This document shows positions 48,801 to 60,356 of a DNA stretch of 64,000 bases, in pieces (within the stretch, counting starts at the first letter, position 1; each line of letters begins with the position of its first letter). A program made the position numbers and the translations under genes. Source of the stretch: Motacilla alba alba (Eukaryota > Chordata > Aves > Passeriformes > Motacillidae). Where the stretch lies: the NCBI RefSeq assembly GCF_015832195.1, contig NC_052018.1, positions 37,825,052 to 37,889,051 of the forward strand, read 5' to 3'. Under the pieces are notes generated by a model. It did not search any database and was not told the DNA's origin. It worked only from the letters and a program-made list of their open reading frames with translations.

Positions 48801-49330
48801 GCAGGAAGTTTCCAAAAGCTTCAAGATCATCTAAACAATCACATTTCTGACACAGCTGCCAACCCTTTTTTGACTTTAAAAGAATCAGCTCCACTGTTTT
48901 CTGGCACATCTAATCTCTGCTAGATTAATTCCATGGAGACACATTCCAGTAGTTTAATCTCTGCTTCATTGGATTTCTTGAAAAACTAAATTAGAAGCCT
49001 CTGAGCACTGAGGTTTTAGATTCCTACCTCTTTGTTTCAAATGAAACCAAAATATAAAAGCGCAAAACCTAGAATCTAAGTCCTTAAATATACTTCCAAC
49101 ACTTGAAGGAGTATTTCGCTTTAGAAAAAGACATTGTAAATTTCAGACATCATTACATGGTATATACTGTACTGATCCTAATATTACAGACACGTACAAG
49201 ACCAAAGTTGAAGACTTGACTGATTGAGTGTTGATAACAATAGTTTCAGTGGAGCCAGTTATAACGTTAATCATGTATATAATCATACACATAAATGTTT
49301 GCATGCACAGGTATATTATTAAAAATTAAT

Positions 49331-49369
49331 TTTCATAAATGCCTTTATCCTTTCATAAATGCCTTATCC
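49331..49369. repeat. Tandem duplication, 20/19 bp
   Basis: tttcataaatgcctttatcc (49,331-49,350) is followed at once by a second copy lacking one T (49,351-49,369). It is a local slippage or duplication product. Confidence 0.88.
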
Positions 49370-52139
49370 CCATTGAGATTCTACTTCAGGATCCTATATG
49401 TGAAGAAAAACTGAAACAGAAATTGAACATTTCAGAGTTTGAACCTTTCAGAGCTCCATTTTATGAACACTAGAACAAAGAAAGTGTGAAACAGAAAAGT
49501 GTACTCACCTTTATAGAAAGAAATCGTAACAGAAAATCAAAATGGATTGACAGATGGATTCTGCACTGCAGCATTTTCATACAGAGCCTTAGATGAAATT
49601 CTGATTATAAATTATACTCACTTAATAATAATAGTTATGTCTCATTTTACATAAACACGTGCTGAAAACTCATTGGGATCAGCCATTTTTAGTTGTTCCT
49701 CTACAGGGCTGTGTATATCCTTCCATTTAGGTCATCTTCACAAAAAATAAAATGGAAATTCTTCCAAAAACTATGTTAAAATGAATGCAAAACACAAAAG
49801 CAAAATTCATTTATATCTCTGCTAGTTATTACTCAGAAAGTGCAGGATAAATCACACTGTGTCTCACTGTTCATATGACCCGCATACAGCTAATATTTTA
49901 AGCAGAGAAATACTGAAATGTGAGACTACATGAAATTACTGCAGATTCACCCAGAAAAAATAATAATTATTAGTTCTCTTTAAGATAATCTTGAGATAAT
50001 AGCCATGATCTTACTTCTATTAAATAAAAGTAGGGTAACTATTTACAGAAGAGGACTCAGAGGGGAAGTAAAGATGTAAAAAAAACTTGTGTGATTTATA
50101 ATGTTCTGTGACTTAGAATATCAAGCCAGGATTCTCATGACAATTTTACAGTCATAGTAATAAACAATTTTCTTCTAGATCAACTGATGAATTCCAAGTA
50201 ATAACTCATTCATCTCAAGCAAGTATTCACTTGACTTCCAGTTCCAGTTTAACAGTTATCCCTTGAATAAAGGAAATTATAATTTTTTGCTACATCATTT
50301 GTATTACTCGTGAGATATTTAACATATATTTGTAATCTTTCCCATAGGAAAATTTTTAAATGTATTCATCTGATTTTCCAGGGGTTTTGGTCTCTTGACA
50401 AAGATGATAGTGATATCTTGTCTTTAATTCTGTGAAATAGTGATCACCTGCTCACATACAGATGGAGACACTGTTGCAGCCTTTGTGGTAATAAAAGCTT
50501 TTATTTAAAACCCTCTAATGAACCATTGAGGAAAGGATATGAGTAATATTTGAAATTCAGCTCATATGACCTTGACAGACAGCCAATACAAAGAACAAGA
50601 GAGGAGCACACAATGAAACCGATATGGAAAAAAAAGGATCCTTTTAAACATATCCTATTGAGAGAGATTTTTTTCTCTTCATCCCTCATTCACAATGAAA
50701 ATGGATTGAGGTAAAATGAGTTTCCATATCCTCACATATGTACCAGTGTATTCACCTAACACCCATTTCATTTACTACGGCATCATTAGGGGATCAAAAT
50801 GGATTCACTGGAAAGTTTATGGTAAATATGCATCCGCAAGTCCAAAAAGTTAAAGAAATGAACATCGGAAAAGGGTATACATGTTTCAACATCCTCTTGA
50901 ATGAAACTGTTTTTTCCGGCTAAACATCCTATAATAGGTCACTGGGATACTTCTGACACCAGGTTAAAATGGCCAGGGGTCCCTTCTCTAACTTTCCACA
51001 GTTTTCTCACATGGAACCTAAATTACCTAACACTTTCTTGAATGGATTCTGCCGTAATTCAATAAAATGTGCTAAGGGGAACCAAAGAGCAATACTGGAG
51101 CAAATTTGATTTCAGCTGCCACCCACCCTTTAATTGCTTCAGTGTCTGAAGTCTCTGACCATTTAATCTTTGAGGCACTAATAATGTGCCTAAATGATCG
51201 GTTACAAGTTTTTAAAAATTGCCTTGTGTACATGCATTAGGAGCTTTTGGTAGGCTGAGGCAGGAAGAAGTTGCTATAGAAACACCACCTTAACACACTC
51301 CATTCACTGATGGCTATAAAGAGGTGCAATGGTCCCTGCATAACTACTACTAATCCACATGATATTCGAAAATTGCCAGGTTTTTTCTCTCAAAATTCTT
51401 ACTTGCAACGCCAGGGGAACTCCTCCTCCTGTCCTGCACCTTAGTCTTCCACCTTTCCATTCAAACCTTCCCAGATGGAACTTTGCTTGAGTATCTACTT
51501 GCCTGTGTTATTTTGTTCTGCTTAATGCAGGCAACTGAATACAGCTGTGATCTACACAATATGAAAAACTGAACAAGATTAAATAAAATCAGCTGCTTTG
51601 TCAGAAATACCTATGCAACCAACTGGCAAAATATATTGAGAGCATCAGGGTGGAGTAATGCTTGGAAGAAATTAACCTTTTTTATTTCCTGTAACTTTTC
51701 CTATCTGACTCAGACTGCTAAAAAACTGCTGTCCCATCCATTGATCTATTTTACCTTCTTTCCAGAATTTTTCTCCTTAATCTGGTAGGTAATTAAATGT
51801 GTCCTTTCAGCCATTCTTTATTCATCTTTTAACATTCCCAACATTTAATCACCTATAGAGGGTAGAAGTATATGCACAGTACTATTAATCTTTCTCAATT
51901 GTAATTGTGATTCAATTTGAGATGACAATCTCTGAAGAAAACTCAAAAAATAAATCTACCCAGGACCAAAACTAAATCAAATACATCTTGTGGAGTTTAC
52001 CACAGTCAAACCTTAAACCATTAATTCAGGAGGTAGACGACCTGACTTCTAGACTATTCTTAGCTTGGAGAGAGGTATAAACCTAAGAGAACATAATGGC
52101 CTTTTTTCCCCTTCAGATTGTTTCCTGTTCTATTAAGGT

Positions 52140-52189
52140 AAACCAAAAAAACCCAAAAAACAAAAACAACCAAAAAAAAAAAAAAAAAA
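52140..52189. repeat. A/C-rich tract ending in poly-A
   Basis: An A-rich run with C interruptions (aaccaaaaaaaccc-like units) that ends in an uninterrupted run of about 18 A. It has the same character as the tract at 6837. No retrocopy body is recognised upstream. Confidence 0.75.
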
Positions 52190-52585
52190 GAGCCTGCATT
52201 TGAAGCAGAATAATTAGAGAACTCATCTAGAATAAATTACCACAGCTGGATTTTCTTCCAAGGCCATTGAAGCAAAGGAAAGACCTTAAAAAGTATTTTT
52301 CTCTGCAGATGTTATATATCTGCTTTCCTCTGCTTACTCAGATTGCAGATGGTTCTTTTTGATTACTTTGGTTAGTGACCTTCTCCTTTCTAGATGTGAG
52401 CCTCTACCATGTCATTTGGGTAATATCTGGGCTAGATATCTAAAGTGTTAAGAATTCCAAATTCCAGATTAATTTCCTCCTCTATAAAATTCCCAAATCA
52501 TGTAACTAAAAGGAATGTATTAATTTTTTGGTCTGTAAACTCTTGTGAAATTATTCTCCCCATCAGAATTTTCCATTTAACTGAT

Positions 52586-53007
52586 TGCCCTGTTTTGCAT
52601 TGGGAAAAACTTAGTTTTCTTTTTAGCTGTTGCAAGGCTGTTTTTTTTTTTTTTATTTAAGATGAGAAAAAACTTTAGTAACATACTAATATTTTAGTTT
52701 TTGTTAAGCAGTGTTTACACAAAGTCAAGGACTTTTCAGCTTCTCACAGCACCCCAGCCATGAATAGACTTGGGGGCACAAGAAGCTGGGAGGACACATA
52801 GCCAGAACAGCTGACCAAAACTGACAAAAGAGATACTCCATACTGTATGATGTCATCCTCATTTTATAAACTGGGGGGGGAAAGCTGCCTGGGGATTGCT
52901 GCTTGGAAACTCCCTGGGCATCAGTGGGTGTGTTGTGAGTAACTGCACTGTGCATCACTTGGTTTTTTTATATGCGTATCATTAATGTTATTTGTTCTTC
53001 CTTTTCT
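52586..53007 (+). mobile_element. Solo LTR of an ERVL-like endogenous retrovirus, 3' truncated
   Basis: A ~420-bp decayed long terminal repeat, plus orientation, matching from memory a widespread bird ERVL-type LTR. Landmarks are a TG start at 52,586; tagctgttgcaaggctgt near 52,624; gtcaaggacttttcagcttc near 52,725; the ggcacaagaagctgggagg block near 52,775; gccagaacagctgaccaaaa; a TGATGTCA site (52,848-52,855); a TATA-like ttttataaa (52,862-52,870) before ctgggg; and ctgcactgtgcatcacttgg near 52,943. It stops after ccttttctgt, losing the U5-side end (the tail of the LTR). No retroviral coding sequence is present, so this is a solo remnant. The strand is that of the family's transcription. 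Confidence 0.85.
52848..52870 (+). promoter_or_regulatory. Decayed LTR promoter (CRE-like site and TATA box)
   Basis: TGATGTCA (52,848-52,855) lies just upstream of a TATA-like ttttataaa (52,862-52,870). In the remembered family consensus the first site is TGACGTCA, a perfect CRE, so here its CpG has decayed to TpG. Whether the promoter retains any activity is unknown. Confidence 0.45.
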
Positions 53008-53124
53008 GTACATATAGCATGCCATAGTATGTACAGAGGATTATATAATGTACACGATATATATAGTATCCTCTTCTGGGTTTTATATGTGCTGTATAAA
53101 AAAAAAAAATCAAAAACTGTCAAA
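53008..53124. other. AT-rich spacer between two LTRs
   Basis: About 117 bp matching neither LTR. It begins with an imperfect palindrome (gtacatatag...tatgtac, 53,008-53,034), continues as a ta-rich segment bounded by agaggat/atcctct, and includes a run of 10-11 A near 53,100. It may be genomic DNA that replaced the lost end of the left LTR. Confidence 0.55.
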
Positions 53125-53130
53125 AGTCTA

Positions 53131-53636
53131 TGATTGTGTTCTGGTTCCAGCCAGGACAGAGCTAGGTTTTACAGTAAGTAGAAGGAGGCATGGCTAGAAC
53201 CCAGAATGCAAATCAGTATCAGGGGTGGGGAAGGAAGTTTCTTCTGAGAAGAAGTGATTCCTTCTGGTCAAGCCGGTGTGGTGGATGGAGCAGTGGGATA
53301 ATGCTGGTCATAAAGGGAGCAAGCAGCACCTTGGCACTGGTCCTGAGGTGTCGGGAGCTGTCGAGCTGGTGTGGCTGGGGTTGGCTGAGCTCTGCCGTGA
53401 TCACTGATGCATGTGAATTACTCTCTCTTTTGTGCATTTTTGTTATTAATATTGTTTCTGTTTCTTCTGTTGTTTCTGTTTCTTCTTCTCATCTCAGTGC
53501 TGTTTCTAGTAAATTGTTCTTATTTCAACTTGTGATCTTTACCTCTTTTCCCTCCAATCCTCCTCTCTATCCTGACAAAGAGAGTGGAAGGATAGGAAGT
53601 GAAAGTGAGTATGCAGCATGTGAGTTGAAGAGTCTA
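53131..53636 (+). mobile_element. Second solo LTR, different ERV family
   Basis: A ~500-bp LTR in the same orientation as its left neighbour and richer in GC than the surroundings. Landmarks are tgttctggttccagccagga (53,137), gaaggaggcatggctagaac (53,182), gtggatggagcagtgggata (53,280), gtggctggggttggctgagc near 53,371, ctgatgcatgtgaattactc (53,404), and the polyadenylation/U5-like taaattgttcttatttcaac (53,511) followed by tctttacctcttttccctcc. These match from memory another common bird LTR. A 157-codon open frame inside it (53,190-53,663) is fortuitous. agtcta flanks it at 53,125-53,130 and 53,631-53,636, a possible 6-bp target duplication, but the family's expected 3' end would lie a little farther right, so the limits are uncertain. 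Confidence 0.8.
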
Positions 53637-54816
53637 GTTTTTTTTCCGATTTGGGAGCACTAAATTGGAAAATACTATTCCTAAATCATAACAGGTAGAT
53701 AAAAGTTATTTTGACAAAATATTTTTTCTGTAATGGAGCTGTAATAATATCATATATTTTTAATGTGAGGAAAAGACAAAATATTTTCATTTAGTTTTTT
53801 ATTTTTTTATTTTAAATGTGAAAACAGTGAGGTTGCTTTCATTTTATTGGTACATTATCTTATTTTTTAGCCTTGCTGCAATTTTAGAAAAAAACCTTAT
53901 TTTTAAGATTTAACAAAAATTGGTTTCTAACAGTTGTTGCAATGTCTTATTTTCTGGAGGTAAAATTTATTTATATATAAATGTAATAACTTATCTTGTA
54001 ATAGTATCAGAACTTTTTTTAACGCAAAAAAGAAAAAGAATAGAAAAGAGGGTGAAAAAAGAATCCTTTTTTAGTAAGATAAAATCATTAAATCCATCTG
54101 GTTTGTGCTCTTTATGAGCAATGGGAATGGATTGCAAGAAACCAAAGTGTTCCATTAACTTAGTTTCATTCATATATGAGGAAGGACCACCTTACCCAAT
54201 GTGATTAATCTGAAAAAATTGTTGAATGTCAGGTTCTTTGATGTCATCTCACCTTATTAAAATAGACACATACAAGTGTTGTGTTAAAAAATACCAACAA
54301 TTTTTACATGAACCCTGCCTAGGCTGATTTATACAATATTAAGAGCAGCTGGGGAATTATTTTTTTCAAAACTTAGATAAGTGATATCTCACCATCCTAT
54401 ACCATTAGGAAGCAGTCTCTGGTCTGATGTAACAAGAATTATCTCCTGTTGTATTACCTCTCCTTTACTTTTGTGCTTTATTTCCAATTTCAGAGATGTT
54501 TGGGTAGCTCAAAGACTTCTCATATATTGTGAGTGCACAGTTCCCACTTCTTTTTCACATTGAATCATTGCTTATTTATTCACCTCAAGAAGTGCTTGAC
54601 ACCACACTTGAAAAAAATAACTTTTTTAGACATTGTCAGAGTAAAATTGTTGGCTGTCTTATGCTCTCTATATTTCCTTGAGAAGAACTAATGTATTACT
54701 GGCAGGTTAGCCATTCCTATGGAAAATGTAAATTCCTGTCTTTTCCTTATCTTTTATTTTTATGCTTATAACAATTTAAAGAGATAGCATGACAACATGG
54801 CGCATCTCACTCTGGT

Positions 54817-54923
54817 CACAAAAAAAAAAAGGCAACATAAAAACAAAAACAACCCAAGAAACAAACAACAACCAACCAAACAAAAAAACCTAACAAAAAA
54901 CCTCAATAATCTAAAAAAACCCA
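54817..54923. repeat. A/C-rich low-complexity tract
   Basis: About 105 bp of A and C (aaac, aacc, caaa units) beginning with a run of 11 A or more. It is closely similar in style to the tract at 6837-6934. Confidence 0.75.
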
Positions 54924-55390
54924 ATTTCTTCTCAGTTTCCCTTTACCATTGCTTAGACCTGAAACACTGAACATATCTTTTCCAATTGTTGGTAGGATGG
55001 GACACAAAAATTTAAGACAGTCATTATTTCACCTCTGGTATGCCATGAACACAGGGTTTTGAAGTAATTTTGCAGTCAAGTGTTATCCTGACTGTTCAAT
55101 GGCAGCTGGTTGTGTATGATCACTAAAATTAATAATCCTGCTTAGTAACCAGACAGCTTTTGAGTTTGATCAGAAATTGAAAGGATTTTTTGATATTGGT
55201 TTTTAATATTAAACCATTAAAATTATACTGTACTCTATACTCAATGGAAAAAGAAAAAAGTCAGTTATTATGTCTGTAATCATTACATGATTTTGAAGGT
55301 TAATTGGTAATAAAATTTGAAATGTCCAAGCTGTTACAATCATAACTATTATATCAGTTTTAGAACAAAGATCACGTAACTAGTGAACTA

Positions 55391-55437
55391 TAACAGACCT
55401 CCCAGTTTTTATGAAATATGTCTCAGGAGGTCTGTTA
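55391..55437. repeat. Perfect inverted repeat, 12-bp arms
   Basis: Arms taacagacctcc (55,391-55,402) and ggaggtctgtta (55,426-55,437) are exact complements around a 23-nt loop. They are half GC, so the pairing is unlikely to be chance AT pairing. No mobile-element signature is visible. Confidence 0.8.
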
Positions 55438-57383
55438 ATCTCTTCTGGGCCATCTGTCCTATTTGAATCAGAGAAGATAAAGACTTTTTGGGATCAGGGA
55501 GAAAGTAGGTCATTGCATTCTGGGACATATCTAACTTAGGTAGAAATATCCAGGAGGGGCTGTTAAACAAGGATCATTGAACAGGACACATGAATGACTA
55601 GAAGTCTGGCTAGAAGACTCCTAAAAGTGCAATTCTTTACATAGAATTTTACCACAGCTTGCTGAAGTTAACAAGAGAAAAAAAATTACAGTGATTGAAG
55701 TTTGGATTTCCTAGACTTTTTCAGAAATTAGTTCCCTCATCTTCATGATATTTGTCTCTTGCCCATTGTGCTTTTTGTTTTGCTAAGGAAAAAAAATCCT
55801 TTTTATGTAAGTATGTACTGAAAAACGGCAATATAATTTAATGAATCTATGGTCTCATTTATTTAGCCTCTCTCAGAGAAAGAGATTTTTGTTGTTTTAC
55901 TTATTTTTTCCCACTAAAAGTGTATTTGTGGTATAAAAATTCAAACAACAACTAAATAAAGCAGCAATATTTAACAAACCACAGAATTATGATAATGAAA
56001 TTTACAAAAGTTTAGCAATTACCGGCAGTTTGCATTGCCTTGGTAGAAAAATGCAGCCACCTGTAGAAGCAGGTTCCAGAAAGGCTCTGGCAAGTTCAGC
56101 TCCTCACCAGTGTTGCCCCTTGGTGCTCTGCTGTATCCATGCTCCCTCAAGGGCTAAATCCTCACACACTCTCTGTCTCCACTACTAGATTGACTTGCTG
56201 TTGGCTTATCAGTCTACCCCTGGGAAGAAGTACACAGAGACTTCTCTTTAATTGGGACTATGCATTTCAGAACAGCTCGAGATATTTTAATGGCCTCCTA
56301 GATATCAGTGGGGAACCATACATTTTGTCAGGTTCAGCCATACAACAATGAACAACCTTTTCAGAGCCTGTCAGTGACAGGGAGTTTAGACTGCTGTATG
56401 TGCATTTGTTTCTCTTTGAATGCTCCATCTCTCTGCAAGTAATATTGTCCAACAAGGGAAAAGGACTTTTTTATTATTTCAACCCTAAACATCAAAAGCT
56501 GGCTCTCATCTTTTCCCCTTCAACTTAGTACAAATAACCAACTAGTCAAAGAGCAAGAACTGCCTTAAACAAACTACAAAAGAATCAGAATAGCCAAAGA
56601 CGTAAAAAAATCTGAGCTTCAGATATGGCTCCCTGATAATAACATTGTTATGTTAAGCCACTGGGTTGACTAGACTAAAATCACACACTGAACCTTGCTT
56701 TTAAGCACATCATTTCAGAGGCTGAATTTCAGACTTCAGCTTTCCTAAACTGTGAAACCTTTATGTACAACATAGTTGAAATATTATTTTTAATTTCATT
56801 TGTTAAAAGCTTCGCTGCTTTTAGCTTGCTCCTCGGAATACAGTGCAGTGCCATAAACAGTATATGATTATATTTATATAAAAATAATTCACACAGGAAA
56901 CCATCTTTAAAACTACCAGATATATTGATAGAAGTGTTTTCAATATTCCCAAATATTCCCAAAGCAGTATGCTTCACATCATCTCAACAGTACAAATATA
57001 CAAGCAAACAAGAAAGACATGGCGCTTTATGCAAACCTAGGTATATTTAGCTCTTACTCTTGCAGGTGAGCACTATTAAACTAGTAAATGTGTGCAGTGG
57101 GAAGATTCTCACTGATGAAAGGCCACTTTCGCTACAAGAAAAGAAATCCTAACGCTGAAAAGCCCCACATACTTCATTAAGTTACTTTGGCTTGTTGAGG
57201 TGCCATGTATAAGCTAAACCTGTGTAACAGAGTCATATTATGCTTTCATCTGATGGCAATATGATGTAAAACTTCTCCCAAAAACCCAAATATTGGGTTG
57301 TTCTTTTAAAAATTTGTTCCTTTGAAATTAGATGCTTTATTTCTTGTTTGCAGTAGGTTAGGATTCACATTAACTCAATTAAA

Positions 57384-57400
57384 ACACCTGTCTAAGGTGT
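57384..57400. promoter_or_regulatory. Paired T-box-like half-sites (speculative)
   Basis: acacct (57,384-57,389) and aggtgt (57,395-57,400, continuing ga) are two T-box half-sites in inverted arrangement with a 5-bp spacer. T-box factors bind AGGTGTGA half-sites, often as inverted pairs. Short motifs arise by chance; no other evidence supports function. Confidence 0.15.
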
Positions 57401-60356
57401 GATAAGTCAATTATATGTCTTAATCTGTATATCCTGGGCTGATATGCATTTAAGAAGGATCTAGAGCCAACACCTGGTGATTCTGTTTCTGTATATACTT
57501 GCTCTAATAAATTTGTTAATTAGCTCAGAGAAGAAAGGAAGCTATAATATATTCTAAAGTCAAAAGAGACTGGACGGCAATATTGATGGCTGAGCTTTCC
57601 GATCTCCTGAACATTCAGTTCACCTTATTTCATTTAAGGCTTATGTAAAGATGATCTGGCAGCAGTTGAGGACTAAAATGAATTTTCCATGGGTGTCAGA
57701 CTGTTTTGAATGCATCCACACTCCTCAGGTCACCAGTTGCACTGTCACCAGCAGCTGTCAGTTCTTGTGCTCCCAGACTTCCTGTCACCAGACAGCAAAG
57801 AAAGTGTCACCCTTATTTAAGGTAACGATGTCATGGAACAATACTTTTATATGCTAAAATTTCATGATCTTAGCATATCCTTGGCTTCTTCTGGAGCAAG
57901 TGCACAAGAATGCATTTTGTCAAGGGCTATTGCACTGCATGCTATTCTAGTTGGAGGCTACAATGTCTTGCAGAGGATTGCAGATAATAGGAGGAGGAGG
58001 AAAGCAGAGGAAAAAGGAAGGTGTCCCCAAAGACATGAGATAATCGCAGGAGTGAAGCTTCTAGGTGATGGTAACCTGCAAAGGGATTAGATATTTGGAT
58101 GTGGTATGCGCTCATGCCCTGCTTTGGTCAGCTCATGATGGAGAAGATGAACATGCTCTTACCTGGAGGAAATCTGGATAATCTCTGCTGCTTGTGCCAT
58201 ACCGAAAAGGGCTTAGATCCTCTCAGTGTGTGCAGAAACACAGAAACAGAGGGAGGCTGATGTCTCAAGGCCAGACTTTCAGACTTTCCAGCCACTACAG
58301 AGAACTTACACTGGCTTCAGCAAGGCTCCCAACCCTACATGAGCCCCCCACAGCCACCCGTAGGGTCAGTGTGATACCAGTAATTCTGCTGCTCTGTGTA
58401 TGTTGAGGCTTGATATCCCATGAGAAAGGACCTCTAGGAGTATGACATTATTTGTGAGAAAAATCAGGTGTAAAAATTTAGGCCCAAATACCTTAAGACA
58501 TTCTTACAAATGTTTCAATATTGCAGTGTAATTATGACTAAAAATTCTTTTTTTAGTGGCATTTATATAGCTAGTGTTTCCATAGCTTTCAGAGTAAGGA
58601 TACTTTAAGCACTTTAACGTTCTCATGGAATCTGCCTATATTATAGCTACTTAAGAGCCTTAAAGCTAATGATTATTTTAAATTATATTTTAAGGATTAG
58701 GTAGAAAAGAACTCATGTTTCTGCCTTCCTTTGTCTCAGAAGTCTGTCCTAGCATGAGAAATAGGTTGTGTTTGTTCCTATAGAAAACAACCTCAATCCT
58801 TGCTTAGAGGAATAAAGTAATGCAGCTAAAAAAGGTCATAATTTCCCCAGCGTGTGTGGAAAATGATACATAGAACACATATATTTTGCATTTCTGTGCA
58901 AAAATTACAACAATGGTAGCAAAGACAGCAAAGTACCCATCCTTTTAAAAAGGGATCTGGAGAGCAACATAAAGCTCTGAGCTTCCCCAGCACTTCAGCT
59001 TGGGTCTCTTCCTACTCTTCCTTAAAGTGTGACAGTTATAAAATTATTTCAGTGGACCTCTGTTTGTCATTAGCTCTTCTCATTCCTCCTCAGCAATGAG
59101 GAATGATTAAAATCACCCCAGGAGAGTTAAAGCTGCAGTGAAATAATCATGTGATTACTATGTACTCTGAAGTATTTTAAACTGGATGCATAACAGATGA
59201 AATAATTTGCCCATAAGAGCAAATCAAGAGAACACACATTTAAGTTGTGTTACAAAAGGGAAGCTAAACTATGTACAGTACAAATTCTTATGAGTTCTTT
59301 TCCAGGAATAAAAATCAGCCAAAATTTTCAGAGTATTTTATACATTATTTTCATTCTTTTTTTAATCTCAGTTTATCTTGCTCCCTTAACACAGTTGCTG
59401 GATGCACTGACTTAAATACCATAAAGTGTCACATGCATATGAGTTCCTCTATGTACAATCTTCTTCAACAATGAAAGATCTAATTTCACCATTTCTGCTC
59501 TCTGCTGTGAATTTTTTTCACACAGCTCTAGATGGCAGTGCTGATAAACAACTAGTACACTCAGCAGGGATATATTTTACTTGGTGAACTGCTACAATTG
59601 ATTTGGAGTCTTAACCTTTCCTCCACTTACCCTGTTTCCCACTCTACCACCTGCAGCCCTATAAACAGAAAAGACTTGCATGATGGAAGCCATCTGTACA
59701 GTAACTCGTCTCATCAGAGTGCTGAAGAGCTGTTCTGCTCAAGTGTTATCAATGTCTTCCAACTCACTGTGTATTTTTCTTATTGCTAAAAACAATCCCA
59801 AGCATTCTCTTTGGCAGATTAGTAAGGAATTCAAGTAGCAGATGTTCAAATCACTTTTTATTTTTTGCATATTGAATCTCCATGAGGATACCAAGATCTG
59901 TTTCTTGGTCTTTGTGCTAAGTGTAGCAGTTCAATCATCTCTTCTCTATAGACAGAAACTACGGAAATGCCTCTGAATATATTATCTGAAAACACATGTA
60001 CATTTTTAAAAATTATATTTAGCTTCCCTGGGAAATACCAAGAACAACATAAGCTGATTTTTATTCCTATGCCCCCATGAAAAATAAATATTGTGTCATA
60101 GGGAATACCTGAATATATGTTTACAAGCTACTGTTGCACAAACTTCCTTCAATCAAAACTCTCCCTAATGTACAACAAATAGAAATGTCTACCTGACATT
60201 CCTCAGTATAAATTTGGCATACAAGGTGGTCCCCTGAAGATATGAGTGAAGTTGTCTGATGGGATAAAATCTACTGGATTAGTTGAACTGCAAATCTTTT
60301 TGATAGCATACATGTTCTCCATCTTATATAGATATAGAATTCTCATTATAATTTAT

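Larger units (their letters stand above)
45816..52585. other. Unique AT-rich DNA, no gene seen
   Basis: No recognised gene or transposon. It holds the tandem duplication at 49,331 and the A/C tract at 52,140. The segment about 51,105-51,330 is less AT-biased than its surroundings and is mentioned under findings as a possible conserved element. Confidence 0.55.
53637..60356. other. Unique DNA, no gene seen
   Basis: No recognised gene or transposon. It contains the A/C tract at 54,817, the inverted repeat at 55,391, a paired T-box-like site at 57,384, and a slightly GC-richer block at 57,640-58,420 that includes an ATG-started 85-codon open frame (57,833-58,090) with no recognisable domain. 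Confidence 0.55.

Noticed and set aside
53190..53663. 157-codon open frame, the longest in the window
   Set aside because: It lies almost wholly within the second LTR, which is noncoding; the Ser/Val-rich segment comes from the tttctgtttcttctgtt repeats.
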